Part shown: in pieces, positions 1 to 8,426 of the stretch | How the letters are laid out: each line of letters opens with the position of its first letter | How positions within the stretch are numbered: position 1 is the first letter of the stretch | NCBI GenBank assembly: GCA_015056175.1 | Contig: SVGT01000003.1 | Coordinates: forward strand, 1-64,000 | From: Clostridiales bacterium | Lineage (GTDB): Bacteria; Bacillota; Clostridia; Christensenellales; Aristaeellaceae | DNA: 64,000 nucleotides | Direction of reading: 5' to 3' | The notes under the pieces: generated by a model | Database searches by the model: none | Told to the model about the DNA's origin: nothing | Seen by the model: the letters and a program-made list of their open reading frames with translations, nothing else | Translations under genes and position numbers: made by a program

Positions 1-742
<742 letters not shown>

Positions 743-838
743 TTAATGGCCCCAGAAGACCAGTTTTATTTTATCCGTTCCGAAAAACAAAATCAACCGC
801 ACGGGGCGGTTGAGATTGCATTTTACGTGTTTTCTTTT

Positions 839-2065
839 TTACATGAGGGTGGCAAAGTAATCCTCCGGCGTTTCCGCGCGGCGGATCATCTGATAGGTTC
901 CATCTTCCTTGTACAGAATTTCGGCGCAGCGCAGACGGCCGTTGTACTGGTAGCCCATGGCCAGGCCGTGAGCGCCCGTATCGTGGATGACCATCAAATC
1001 GCCCATTTCTGCCCTGGGCAGCATGCGGTCCACGGCAAACTTATCGTTGTTCTCGCACAGCGCGCCGGTGACATCATACAGGGTATCGGCGTCCTGATCC
1101 CTTTTTCCGCACAGGTGGATGTGGTGGTACGCGCCGTACATGGCCGGCCGCATCAGGCAGCTGGCGCAGGCGTCCACGCCCAGGTACCGCTTATGGATAT
1201 CCTTTTCGTGCATCACGCGGGTGATCAGCCAGCCAAAGGGCCCCGTCATAAAGCGGCCCAGCTCGGTTTTGATCGCCACGCCGCTGTCCCTGCCCAGCAC
1301 TTCTTCATAACACTTTTTCACATTTTCGCCGATGCGGAAAATATTGCTCTCCTCCTGGCCGGGATAGTAGGGAATGCCCACGCCGCCGGACAGATTGGCA
1401 AAGGCAAATTGGACGCCCGTTTCTTCCTGCAGTTCCCTGCCCAGTTCAAACACGATCCGGGCCAGGGTGGGATAATAGCTTTCTTCCGTGGTATTGCTGG
1501 CCAGGAAGGAATGGAGCCCGAAGCGCCTGACGCCCATACCCTTCAGCCGCAGGAGCGCCTGGGTCATCTGGGGGCGGGTGATGCCGTACTTGCTGTCGCC
1601 GGGCTGACCCATAATGGCGCCGCCCAGGTGAAATTCACCGCCGGGATTATAGCGCAGGGAAACCTCCTCGGGAATGCCGCCAAAGTCTCTGAGCGTGTCG
1701 ATATCGCTGATATCGTCCAGATTGACGATAGCGCCCAGCTGCCGTGCATGGGCAAACTCCTCAGGCGGCATGGCGTTGGCAGAAAACATAATGTCATTGC
1801 CGGCAAAACCCATGCGCTCCGCCATCAGCAGTTCCACTTCGCTGGAGCAATCCAGACCGCAGCCCTCCTCCTGGAAGATCTTGAGGATCCGGGGATTGGG
1901 CAGCGCCTTGACGGCAAAATATTCCTGAAAGGGCGCAAAAGAAAAAGCCTGCTTCAGGTCGCGGATACGCTGACGGATGCCCGCCTCATCATACAGATGG
2001 AAGGGGGTGGGAAACTGCGCAGCGGCCGCCTGAAAAACATCGTCGGAAAGCGAAAAATTGGGCAC
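839..2065 (-). CDS. lysA: Diaminopimelate decarboxylase (PLP fold III)
   Basis: FHLYDE..., EYFAVKALPNPRIL, GLDCSSEVEL, ETGVQFAFANLSGGVGIPY, GVDACASCLMRPAMYGAYHHI. Confidence 0.82.
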   Translation of the reverse strand: MPNFSLSDDVFQAAAAQFPTPFHLYDEAGIRQRIRDLKQAFSFAPFQEYFAVKALPNPRILKIFQEEGCGLDCSSEVELLMAERMGFAGNDIMFSANAMPPEEFAHARQLGAIVNLDDISDIDTLRDFGGIPEEVSLRYNPGGEFHLGGAIMGQPGDSKYGITRPQMTQALLRLKGMGVRRFGLHSFLASNTTEESYYPTLARIVFELGRELQEETGVQFAFANLSGGVGIPYYPGQEESNIFRIGENVKKCYEEVLGRDSGVAIKTELGRFMTGPFGWLITRVMHEKDIHKRYLGVDACASCLMRPAMYGAYHHIHLCGKRDQDADTLYDVTGALCENNDKFAVDRMLPRAEMGDLMVIHDTGAHGLAMGYQYNGRLRCAEILYKEDGTYQMIRRAETPEDYFATLM

Positions 2066-2191
2066 GGTACATACATCCTTTCATGCGATGCGCGCATAAA
2101 CGCGCGCAAGTGCTATTATAATCCCCTTTTTTTCGCCACGCAACGCGCCCCGGGCAAAAGGACATGAAAAAAACAGCACAGAAAAAACAAT

Positions 2192-2224
2192 ACAAAAACG
2201 GCAGGGGTTTTTCCCTGCCGTTCT
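2192..2224 (-). terminator. Intrinsic terminator downstream of the M56/BlaR1 gene
   Basis: aaaaacggcaggggtttttccctgccgttctg: stem CGGCAGGG/CCCTGCCG with flanking A/T tract. Confidence 0.7.
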
Positions 2225-2228
2225 GTCT

Positions 2229-3821
2229 TTATCCGTTGCCGCCGCCGATCTCGATCATTTGGAACTCGGGCAACACCTGCACCGTGGCATAGACATAAGC
2301 ATAGTTCTCGTCCGCCACCGGCATTTCAAAGTACACGTAGTGCGCATTGCCGATGCGGTAATCCTGCGTGTCCGTTGGCTTTTGCAGCGTTTCTGCCCAG
2401 AGCGGATTCATTTGAAGCGCCCAGGCATAGGCAAAATCCACCGTCCTGTCCAGCGTGCTCTGCGGCAGATTGTTCACCGTATAGGCCGTCATATCGTAAA
2501 AGGAAAGCGGCTTGTTGGTAAGGGACAGCACGCTTCCGTCCTCCCGGACGGTCATGGAAAAATAGCGCTCCGGGTGATCCACGGTATACACCTGGTATGC
2601 GCCCTCCACGTCGCCGAACGCTTCCGCATTCCATTCCGCATCCTCCACGCCTGCGTTCAGCAAAGGATTTGCCGCCCAGGCTTTCGCCATATCCTCCGCA
2701 TCTGCGGGATCATGCAGCGGCACCGGCGTAGGCTGCATCTCCTGCGCAAACGCCGGTATGCGGGCGCGGGGCGTGTACTCCACTGTGGCAAAGGCACACA
2801 GGAGCAGCGCGGCGCAGCTGACGGCAAACGCACGGCTGAGCGCGCGGATCACAGTTTGCCCCGACAGGATGCTCCTTACGCGGTTTTGCAGCCGCCTGGC
2901 CGTCATGGTCATGCCGGTTGCGGCGACGGACAAGCCCGGCGCCGTACGCCGTGCCGCCGATGTGACCAGCAGCGTGGCGTAGCGTTTCTTTTCCGCTTCG
3001 GTTTTGTGCTGCGTCACGCGCTCATCGCAGCGCAGCTCCATATCCGTGCGGCTCGCATGGGCTGCCAGCCACACCAGCGGATTAAACCAGTGCACCGCGC
3101 AGCAGACCAGCCGGATAAGCGCAAAGAGATGATCCCTGTTTTTGTAGTGGCACAGTTCATGCTCCAGCGTCAGAAGCATATCTTCCTGCTTCATGGTCAG
3201 GGGCAGCGCGATAAAGGGCTTCCACACGCCCGCAAGGCAGGCGCCGGGCAAGGGATCGCACAGATACACGGGCAGGGGCTTGATCTGCATCCTTTCGCAC
3301 AATGCACGATAGCCCTCTGCCACATCTCCCTGCAGCGTATCCACCCGGCTCCTTTTGACCCGCGTAAGGAAGCGCACATTGCCGTACACAAACCAGGCCG
3401 CGATCAAAAGCAGCACCACTGCATAAACGGCCATCAGAAAACGGGGAAAATCGCCGTTCCACATGCCGAAATACGCGCTGCGGATGCCGCCTGCCACGGC
3501 GTTTTCCTCCGCAACGCCCATCTCCCTGCGGGTAAACACGTACAGATCGCTGAGCGCATCCCTTGTGCGCACCATCACCTGCCCGCCGATGGGGCGGATC
3601 ACGCCATCGCCCACGCTGCTTGGCCGGATGCTGCCGATCAGCGGATTGGGCAGCGCCAGCGGGCACAAAAGCCGCACGGCCACCATCAGCCAGCCAAAGC
3701 AGAGGGCACGGCTGCCCAGCGGCTTTCGCAGCCATTTGCGCAACGCCAGCATCAGCACGATGGCGGCAGACGCCATGATATTGGCCTCGATCAGAAAATT
3801 ATACACATACGCGGTTCTCAC
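2229..3821 (-). CDS. M56 family metallopeptidase / BlaR1-MecR1-type sensor protease
   Basis: Multiple TM segments plus HELCHYKNRDHL zinc-protease motif; directly downstream of a BlaI-type regulator. Confidence 0.85.
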   Translation of the reverse strand: MRTAYVYNFLIEANIMASAAIVLMLALRKWLRKPLGSRALCFGWLMVAVRLLCPLALPNPLIGSIRPSSVGDGVIRPIGGQVMVRTRDALSDLYVFTRREMGVAEENAVAGGIRSAYFGMWNGDFPRFLMAVYAVVLLLIAAWFVYGNVRFLTRVKRSRVDTLQGDVAEGYRALCERMQIKPLPVYLCDPLPGACLAGVWKPFIALPLTMKQEDMLLTLEHELCHYKNRDHLFALIRLVCCAVHWFNPLVWLAAHASRTDMELRCDERVTQHKTEAEKKRYATLLVTSAARRTAPGLSVAATGMTMTARRLQNRVRSILSGQTVIRALSRAFAVSCAALLLCAFATVEYTPRARIPAFAQEMQPTPVPLHDPADAEDMAKAWAANPLLNAGVEDAEWNAEAFGDVEGAYQVYTVDHPERYFSMTVREDGSVLSLTNKPLSFYDMTAYTVNNLPQSTLDRTVDFAYAWALQMNPLWAETLQKPTDTQDYRIGNAHYVYFEMPVADENYAYVYATVQVLPEFQMIEIGGGNG

Positions 3822-4202
3822 TTAACTCCCTCCCCTGGGTTTGTTGTCCCGGATGTATGCAAGGAGCGCCTCCATTTCCTGCTCGGTCACTTCGCCTGCA
3901 TCCACCAGCGTCTGCACCAGCAGAATGGGTCTGCCGGCAAAGGCATGGTTCAGCAGCCTGCGGGTTTCGCTCCGCACGGCGTCCTCCCGCTTGACAAGCG
4001 GCGTATAGGTTTTGACAGGGCCCGTTTCATCCACCAGCACGGCGCCCTTTTCCTGCATGCGTTTGAGCAGCGTGATCACCGTATGGCGGCTCCAGTTGGT
4101 GGCGGGCTGCAAAGCTTTGGTGATTTCCGGCATGGTGCGGGGCGCGCGCTCCCACAATACCTCCATGATCTTCCATTCCGCCTCGGTACATTGCACGTTC
4201 AT
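3822..4202 (-). CDS. BlaI/MecI/CopY family transcriptional repressor
   Basis: VQCTEAEWKIMEVLWERAPRTMPEITKALQPATNWSRHTVITLLKRMQEKGAV. Confidence 0.92.
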   Translation of the reverse strand: MNVQCTEAEWKIMEVLWERAPRTMPEITKALQPATNWSRHTVITLLKRMQEKGAVLVDETGPVKTYTPLVKREDAVRSETRRLLNHAFAGRPILLVQTLVDAGEVTEQEMEALLAYIRDNKPRGGS

Positions 4203-4220
4203 GTTGATTCCTCCGGTTAG

Positions 4221-4290
4221 TCAGGTGACAATTGTCTACCAAGAGTGTACGCTTGTCTACCATTTTTTGTCAAGAGGACAATTGTAACAA
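4221..4290 (-). promoter_or_regulatory. blaI-type promoter with operator-like dyads
   Basis: Minus strand: TTGACA-18-TACACT flanked by GACAATTGTC (4227-4236) and TACAATTGTC (4277-4286), with GGTAGACAAGCGTAC between them. Confidence 0.65.
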
Positions 4291-4301
4291 CTGCGTTTAC
4301 A

Positions 4302-4335
4302 CAAACAAAAAACCGGCGGAAATCTCCGCCGGCAG
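4302..4335 (-). terminator. Hairpin in the blaI/DUF3048 intergenic region
   Basis: aaaaaaccggcggaaatctccgccgg: stem CCGGCGGA/TCCGCCGG. Confidence 0.5.
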
Positions 4336-4347
4336 AAAATACAAGCC

Positions 4348-5421
4348 TTATTCGTACAAAACGTCCAGGAATTTTTCGCTGGCCATGACGATCCACGTGC
4401 GGCCGCGCTGGAGCTTGAGCTCGTTTCCGTCCTTATCAAAGAACACGGTGCGGTGGTTCACGTCAGGGCGCACCCAGTAGCCCTCCACGTGCACGCCGTT
4501 CATGAAAAAATCCGCATTGCCCTCGCCCACTTCAGTCAGCAGTGGACAATTGCTGGCGCCGTTGTACTTGAGCGTCGTCCACTGCACGATGATGTTTTCA
4601 TAGGCCAATGTGGTATCGGGATCGTTGGCATCCACATAGGGCGCATCGTCCTCCACATTGTAGCGGGCGTAGTGATCCGTTTCCGCATTGTACACATAGT
4701 AGGCGTCGCTGTGACCGCTGCCAAAGTCGGTGGTCACATGGGTGGCGGCGTCGCCCTGCGCCTTTTCATCGGTAAACAGGAAGGGGCGCTCCACAAAATC
4801 AAAGCCCGTTTCGATAAGATACGGCACCAGCTCGTTCAGCTGCACTTCATGGTGATGAGGGCTCTTTCTGTCCTCCCGGTCATGAAAGAAGCGGGCGCCG
4901 TTTTTGCCCTGCTGGTTGAAAATCAAATTCACATCCTGCTCGTACACGCCCAGCCTGTTGATGGCGGAAAATACATTGGAGCCGCTGGCCGTCTGGCCGC
5001 CCACAAACGCCCAGGCGGCGTTCCATTCCTGACGCAGCTCTGCGTGCATCACGCGGGCAGAACGCACAGGGCCCGCCGTTTCCGGGTACTGATTGGAAAA
5101 CAGCGCCATCAGACGGGTGTAGCCGATTCCGTCGATGGGCATTTCATAGATGATATCCGCCTTGGCGATGCCCCACTGGGGACGCGCGGGCTTCATATTG
5201 TCGATGTTCACCAGCACGGGGATATAGGCGCCCGTCCAGGCTTCGCCGGTGGTGGGGCTTTCGCCCTCGATGACGGGGTTTGGGGCAAAGGTGCCGTCCT
5301 CCAGCATGCCCTTGGGCGTGATGCCCCGGTCGGAGGAGGGGTCTGCCTCGGTGAGCGCCAGTGCGTTTACTGTGCCAGAGAGCATCACGCACGCAAGCAG
5401 CAAAATAATCAGTCTCTTCAT
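4348..5421 (-). CDS. DUF3048 (YerB-like) secreted protein
   Basis: Signal peptide plus VNIDNMKPARPQWGIAKADIIYEMPIDGIGYTRLMALFSNQYPETAGPVRSAR. Confidence 0.85.
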   Translation of the reverse strand: MKRLIILLLACVMLSGTVNALALTEADPSSDRGITPKGMLEDGTFAPNPVIEGESPTTGEAWTGAYIPVLVNIDNMKPARPQWGIAKADIIYEMPIDGIGYTRLMALFSNQYPETAGPVRSARVMHAELRQEWNAAWAFVGGQTASGSNVFSAINRLGVYEQDVNLIFNQQGKNGARFFHDREDRKSPHHHEVQLNELVPYLIETGFDFVERPFLFTDEKAQGDAATHVTTDFGSGHSDAYYVYNAETDHYARYNVEDDAPYVDANDPDTTLAYENIIVQWTTLKYNGASNCPLLTEVGEGNADFFMNGVHVEGYWVRPDVNHRTVFFDKDGNELKLQRGRTWIVMASEKFLDVLYE

Positions 5422-5554
5422 TCATTCTCCTTTTCTGCCGGACGTATCCGGCTGCCTGTGTTTTCCGTTCATAGAACGAAACAGGCTTTCCCTTTATTCC
5501 ACATTTCCCCTGTTTCTCCTGCAGGAGGGAATGCAGCCATCCATTTTTCCAATC

Positions 5555-5590
5555 AAAAAAACCCCGGAAAAAATCCGGGGCAGGGTTTCG
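5555..5590 (-). terminator. Intrinsic terminator downstream of purR
   Basis: aaaaaaaccccggaaaaaatccggggcaggg: stem CCCCGGA/TCCGGGG with A/T tract. Confidence 0.7.
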
Positions 5591-5592
5591 TT

Positions 5593-6405
5593 TTACAGCA
5601 CCCAGTCCGCAGGGCGCACGGTGTAGCTTTCGCCGGGCTTGATATCGGACAAAAGCATCAGGCACTTTTCGCCTTCGATCATGTGGGCGGTGGGGTTTTC
5701 AAGACCCAGCACAAAGCAGATGCCGGCCACCGTCACATTGAACTCCTTCATCAGGGCCACCATGCCGCCAGCCGTGCCACCGCCGCGCATAAAATCGTCC
5801 ACGATCAGGGCGCGGCTGCCTTCCTTCACCGCACGGCGGGAAAGGCTCATGGTTTCAATGCTGCCGTTGCCGCTGACGTAGCTGATGTTCACGGCGCTGC
5901 CCTCGTACACCTTGGTGGTGCGGCGGGCGATAATCAGCGGCACGTTCAGCGCCTGCGCCGCCATCAGCGCCACGGGAATGCCCTTGGTTTCCATGGTGAG
6001 CACAAAATCCACAGGCGTTCCGTAATAGGCGGTGGCAATCAGCTTGCCCATGCCGCTGACGTACTCGGGATCGGCCAGAATATCGGAAAAATACAGATAG
6101 CCGCCGGGCAGCACGCGGGAGGGATCCATCAGCTTGCGGCAGATGCCCTCCACAAAGGGACGCTGGGGGCCGCCCACCTGCACGGGGCGGTAGCGCACGC
6201 CGCCGGCAGCGCCGGTCACCGTTTCCAGACGGCCCAGGTGGAATTTTTTCATGGTATCTTCCAGCAGCGCCACGTCCTCGGACACAGTGGATTTGGCGGT
6301 ATTGAACATATCGCAGAAATACCCCAGGGTAAAAATGCGGTTGGGCGCAGCGGTGAGCACCTGCGTCATGACCGCCAGCCGCTCGTTGCGCTTGATCTTT
6401 TCCAT
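5593..6405 (-). CDS. purR: Pur operon repressor (PRT-fold)
   Basis: MEKIKRNERLAVMTQVLTAAPNRIFTLGYFCDMFNTAKSTVSEDVALLEDTM...ALIVDDFMRGGGTAGGM (PRPP-binding loop); start chosen at an ATG preceded by GGGAGG, inside the longer ORF-track call. Confidence 0.92.
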   Translation of the reverse strand: MEKIKRNERLAVMTQVLTAAPNRIFTLGYFCDMFNTAKSTVSEDVALLEDTMKKFHLGRLETVTGAAGGVRYRPVQVGGPQRPFVEGICRKLMDPSRVLPGGYLYFSDILADPEYVSGMGKLIATAYYGTPVDFVLTMETKGIPVALMAAQALNVPLIIARRTTKVYEGSAVNISYVSGNGSIETMSLSRRAVKEGSRALIVDDFMRGGGTAGGMVALMKEFNVTVAGICFVLGLENPTAHMIEGEKCLMLLSDIKPGESYTVRPADWVL

Positions 6406-6495
6406 TGCCGTTTGCCTCCCGAAAATATCGTACGGGTTTTTATTTCCCGTGAAGTACAAAAAAAGACTTGACGGCTCCCGCCGTCCGCTCGCGTC

Positions 6496-6552
6496 ATTAT
6501 AACACAGAAATCCGAATATTAAAAGCCCCAAAATATACGAATGTTCGGAAAA
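6496..6552 (-). promoter_or_regulatory. Candidate PurBox pair upstream of purR
   Basis: AAATCCGAATATT at 6508-6520 (+) and TTTTCCGAACATT at 6540-6552 (-), close to the PurBox consensus AWWWCCGAACWWT; TATAAT -10 on the minus strand at 6496-6501. Confidence 0.6.
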
Positions 6553-6633
6553 TTTTCACCTTTTTTCGACCTCTGGCATAGGATGGACAGGGGCCATGCC
6601 CCTTTTCCATCGATATCCGGAGCGTGACGATAT

Positions 6634-7035
6634 ATGAAACGCGGAGAGATCTATTACGCCGATCTGGACCCGGTGCAGGGCTCGGAGCAGGGCGGCATGC
6701 GCCCCGTACTGATCATCCAGAACGACCTGGGCAACCGGTTTTCCCCCACCGTCATCGTTTTGCCCCTGACCAGCCGCACGGGCAAAACGCCATTGCGTAC
6801 CCATGTAACGGTGCATCCCCCCATGGGCGGGCTGCAAAAGCCCTCCGTCATTCTGTGCGAGCAGGTGCGCACGCTGGAAAAAAAGCGCCTGCGGCGCTAC
6901 GTGGGCATGCTCAGGCCGGACAAAATGCGTCTGGTGGAGCAGGCGCTGCTCATCGCCGTGGGAGGCATTGACAAAGCGGCGGCAAATCCCTACAATGAAC
7001 ACGAAAACCAAACAGAAACGGACGAACACCCATGA
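6634..7035 (+). CDS. MazF/PemK-family (EndoA-like) endoribonuclease toxin
   Basis: MKRGEIYYADLDPVQGSEQGGMRPVLIIQNDLGNRFSPTVIVLPLTSRTGK...LCEQVRTLEKKRL. Confidence 0.9.
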   Translation: MKRGEIYYADLDPVQGSEQGGMRPVLIIQNDLGNRFSPTVIVLPLTSRTGKTPLRTHVTVHPPMGGLQKPSVILCEQVRTLEKKRLRRYVGMLRPDKMRLVEQALLIAVGGIDKAAANPYNEHENQTETDEHP

Positions 7036-8381
7036 ACATACACACCCTATCCGGCATGGAGGCCTGGCAGTTTGACAGCCTGCCCTCCACCAACCTGTAT
7101 ATAAAGGAAGCATTCCGCCGGGGCGATCCCTTGCCCATGCCCCTGTGCGTATATGCAGACAGCCAGACGCAGGGCCGCGGCCGCATGACCCGCTCCTTCG
7201 TTTCCCCCGGGGGCGGCCTGTATATGAGCGTGCTGCTGCCCGCCAAAACGCCTGAGGAGGCCGCCGGCAAAACGCCCTATGCAGCCGTGGCCGTGCTGCG
7301 GGCGCTTTTGGATCTGGGCGTTAAAAACGTTCGGATCAAGTGGGTCAACGACCTGTACCTGGACGGCAAAAAGATCTGCGGTATTCTGTGCGAGCACGTG
7401 CCGGGCGGCGTAATCATCGGCATCGGGGTAAATATCCAAACGCCCCATGGCGGCTTTCCCCCGGAGGCCGGCCCCGCAGGCGCCATTGATCAAGACGGCG
7501 TCACCCGGGACAGCCTGCTGGAAAAGATTCTGCTGCACCTGCCCGCTGCCCTTGAAAACCCCACGGATTCGCTGGACGCCTACCGGACGCACGCGCTGCT
7601 CACCGGGAAGCAGGTGATCTGCCATGTGGGCGACCGGGAGCTCCGCGGCACGGTGCAGGGCGTAAGCGATGACTTTGGCCTGATCCTGAAAACGGAGGAG
7701 GATGAAACCGTGACGCTGCACAGCGGCGAAGTGACCCGGGTCCGGGAGCAAAAAAAGGCGGCCTTCTTCGATTTTGACGGCACCATCCGCCGGGGCGACA
7801 GCATTGTGCCCTATGTGTCCTTTGTGCGTAAAAAGGGCAAAATGCCCTTGACGCAGTACGCGTGGGTGCTGTGCGCCACGGCGCTGTACCTTTTGCGCCT
7901 GCAGCCCTCCACCCTGCCCAAGACGGCGGCGCTGGCCTTCCGCAAAAGACTGACCCCCCAAGAGCGATCCGCAATCGACAGCGAGTTTGCCGCCTATCTG
8001 ATCCAAACCGCCTACCGGGACGCCCTCCGGGAATGGGAAAAGCGCCGGGCAGAAGGGTATCAAATGGTGCTGCTTTCCGCCAGCACGGAAAACTATATGC
8101 AGTATGTGGCAGCGCTTTTGAAGGCTGATGCGCTGCTGTGCACCCCGGTGGAAAATGACGGCAAGGTCAAAAACAACTGCCACGGCAAAGCCAAGGTGAC
8201 GCGGGCGGAACAATATGCCTGGGAAAACGGCGTGGATTTTGCTTTGTCCTGCGCATACGGCGACAGCGGCAGCGATATTCATATCCTCACCCATGTAAAG
8301 GACGGCTTTGCCGTAAATCCCAAGCGCAAGCTGCTCAAGCTGTGCCGGGAAAAGCAGCTTCCCGTGCTCACCTGGAAATGA
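7032..8381 (+). CDS. birA: Biotin--[acetyl-CoA-carboxylase] ligase (no N-terminal HTH) fused to a C-terminal HAD-IB-type phosphatase
   Basis: BPL: FDSLPSTNLYIKEAF, ADSQTQGRGRMTRSFVSPGGGLYMSVLL, VRIKWVNDLYLDGKKICGIL. HAD: AAFFDFDGTI, LLSAS, YGDSGSDIHIL. One uninterrupted frame. Confidence 0.9.
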   Translation: MNIHTLSGMEAWQFDSLPSTNLYIKEAFRRGDPLPMPLCVYADSQTQGRGRMTRSFVSPGGGLYMSVLLPAKTPEEAAGKTPYAAVAVLRALLDLGVKNVRIKWVNDLYLDGKKICGILCEHVPGGVIIGIGVNIQTPHGGFPPEAGPAGAIDQDGVTRDSLLEKILLHLPAALENPTDSLDAYRTHALLTGKQVICHVGDRELRGTVQGVSDDFGLILKTEEDETVTLHSGEVTRVREQKKAAFFDFDGTIRRGDSIVPYVSFVRKKGKMPLTQYAWVLCATALYLLRLQPSTLPKTAALAFRKRLTPQERSAIDSEFAAYLIQTAYRDALREWEKRRAEGYQMVLLSASTENYMQYVAALLKADALLCTPVENDGKVKNNCHGKAKVTRAEQYAWENGVDFALSCAYGDSGSDIHILTHVKDGFAVNPKRKLLKLCREKQLPVLTWK

Positions 8382-8387
8382 TCCCAT

Positions 8388-8424
8388 CAAAAAACAGGCC
8401 GGTACCGGCCTGTTTCTTTTTTCT
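8388..8424. terminator. Bidirectional intrinsic terminator between convergent genes
   Basis: aaaaaacaggccggtaccggcctgtttctttttt: stem ACAGGCCGG/CCGGCCTGT. Confidence 0.8.
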
Positions 8425-8426
8425 GT

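Noticed and set aside
6634-8381. Complete toxin-antitoxin locus
   Set aside because: Only the MazF-like toxin is recognisable; the downstream partner is biotin ligase-HAD, not an antitoxin, so no TA pair is claimed.
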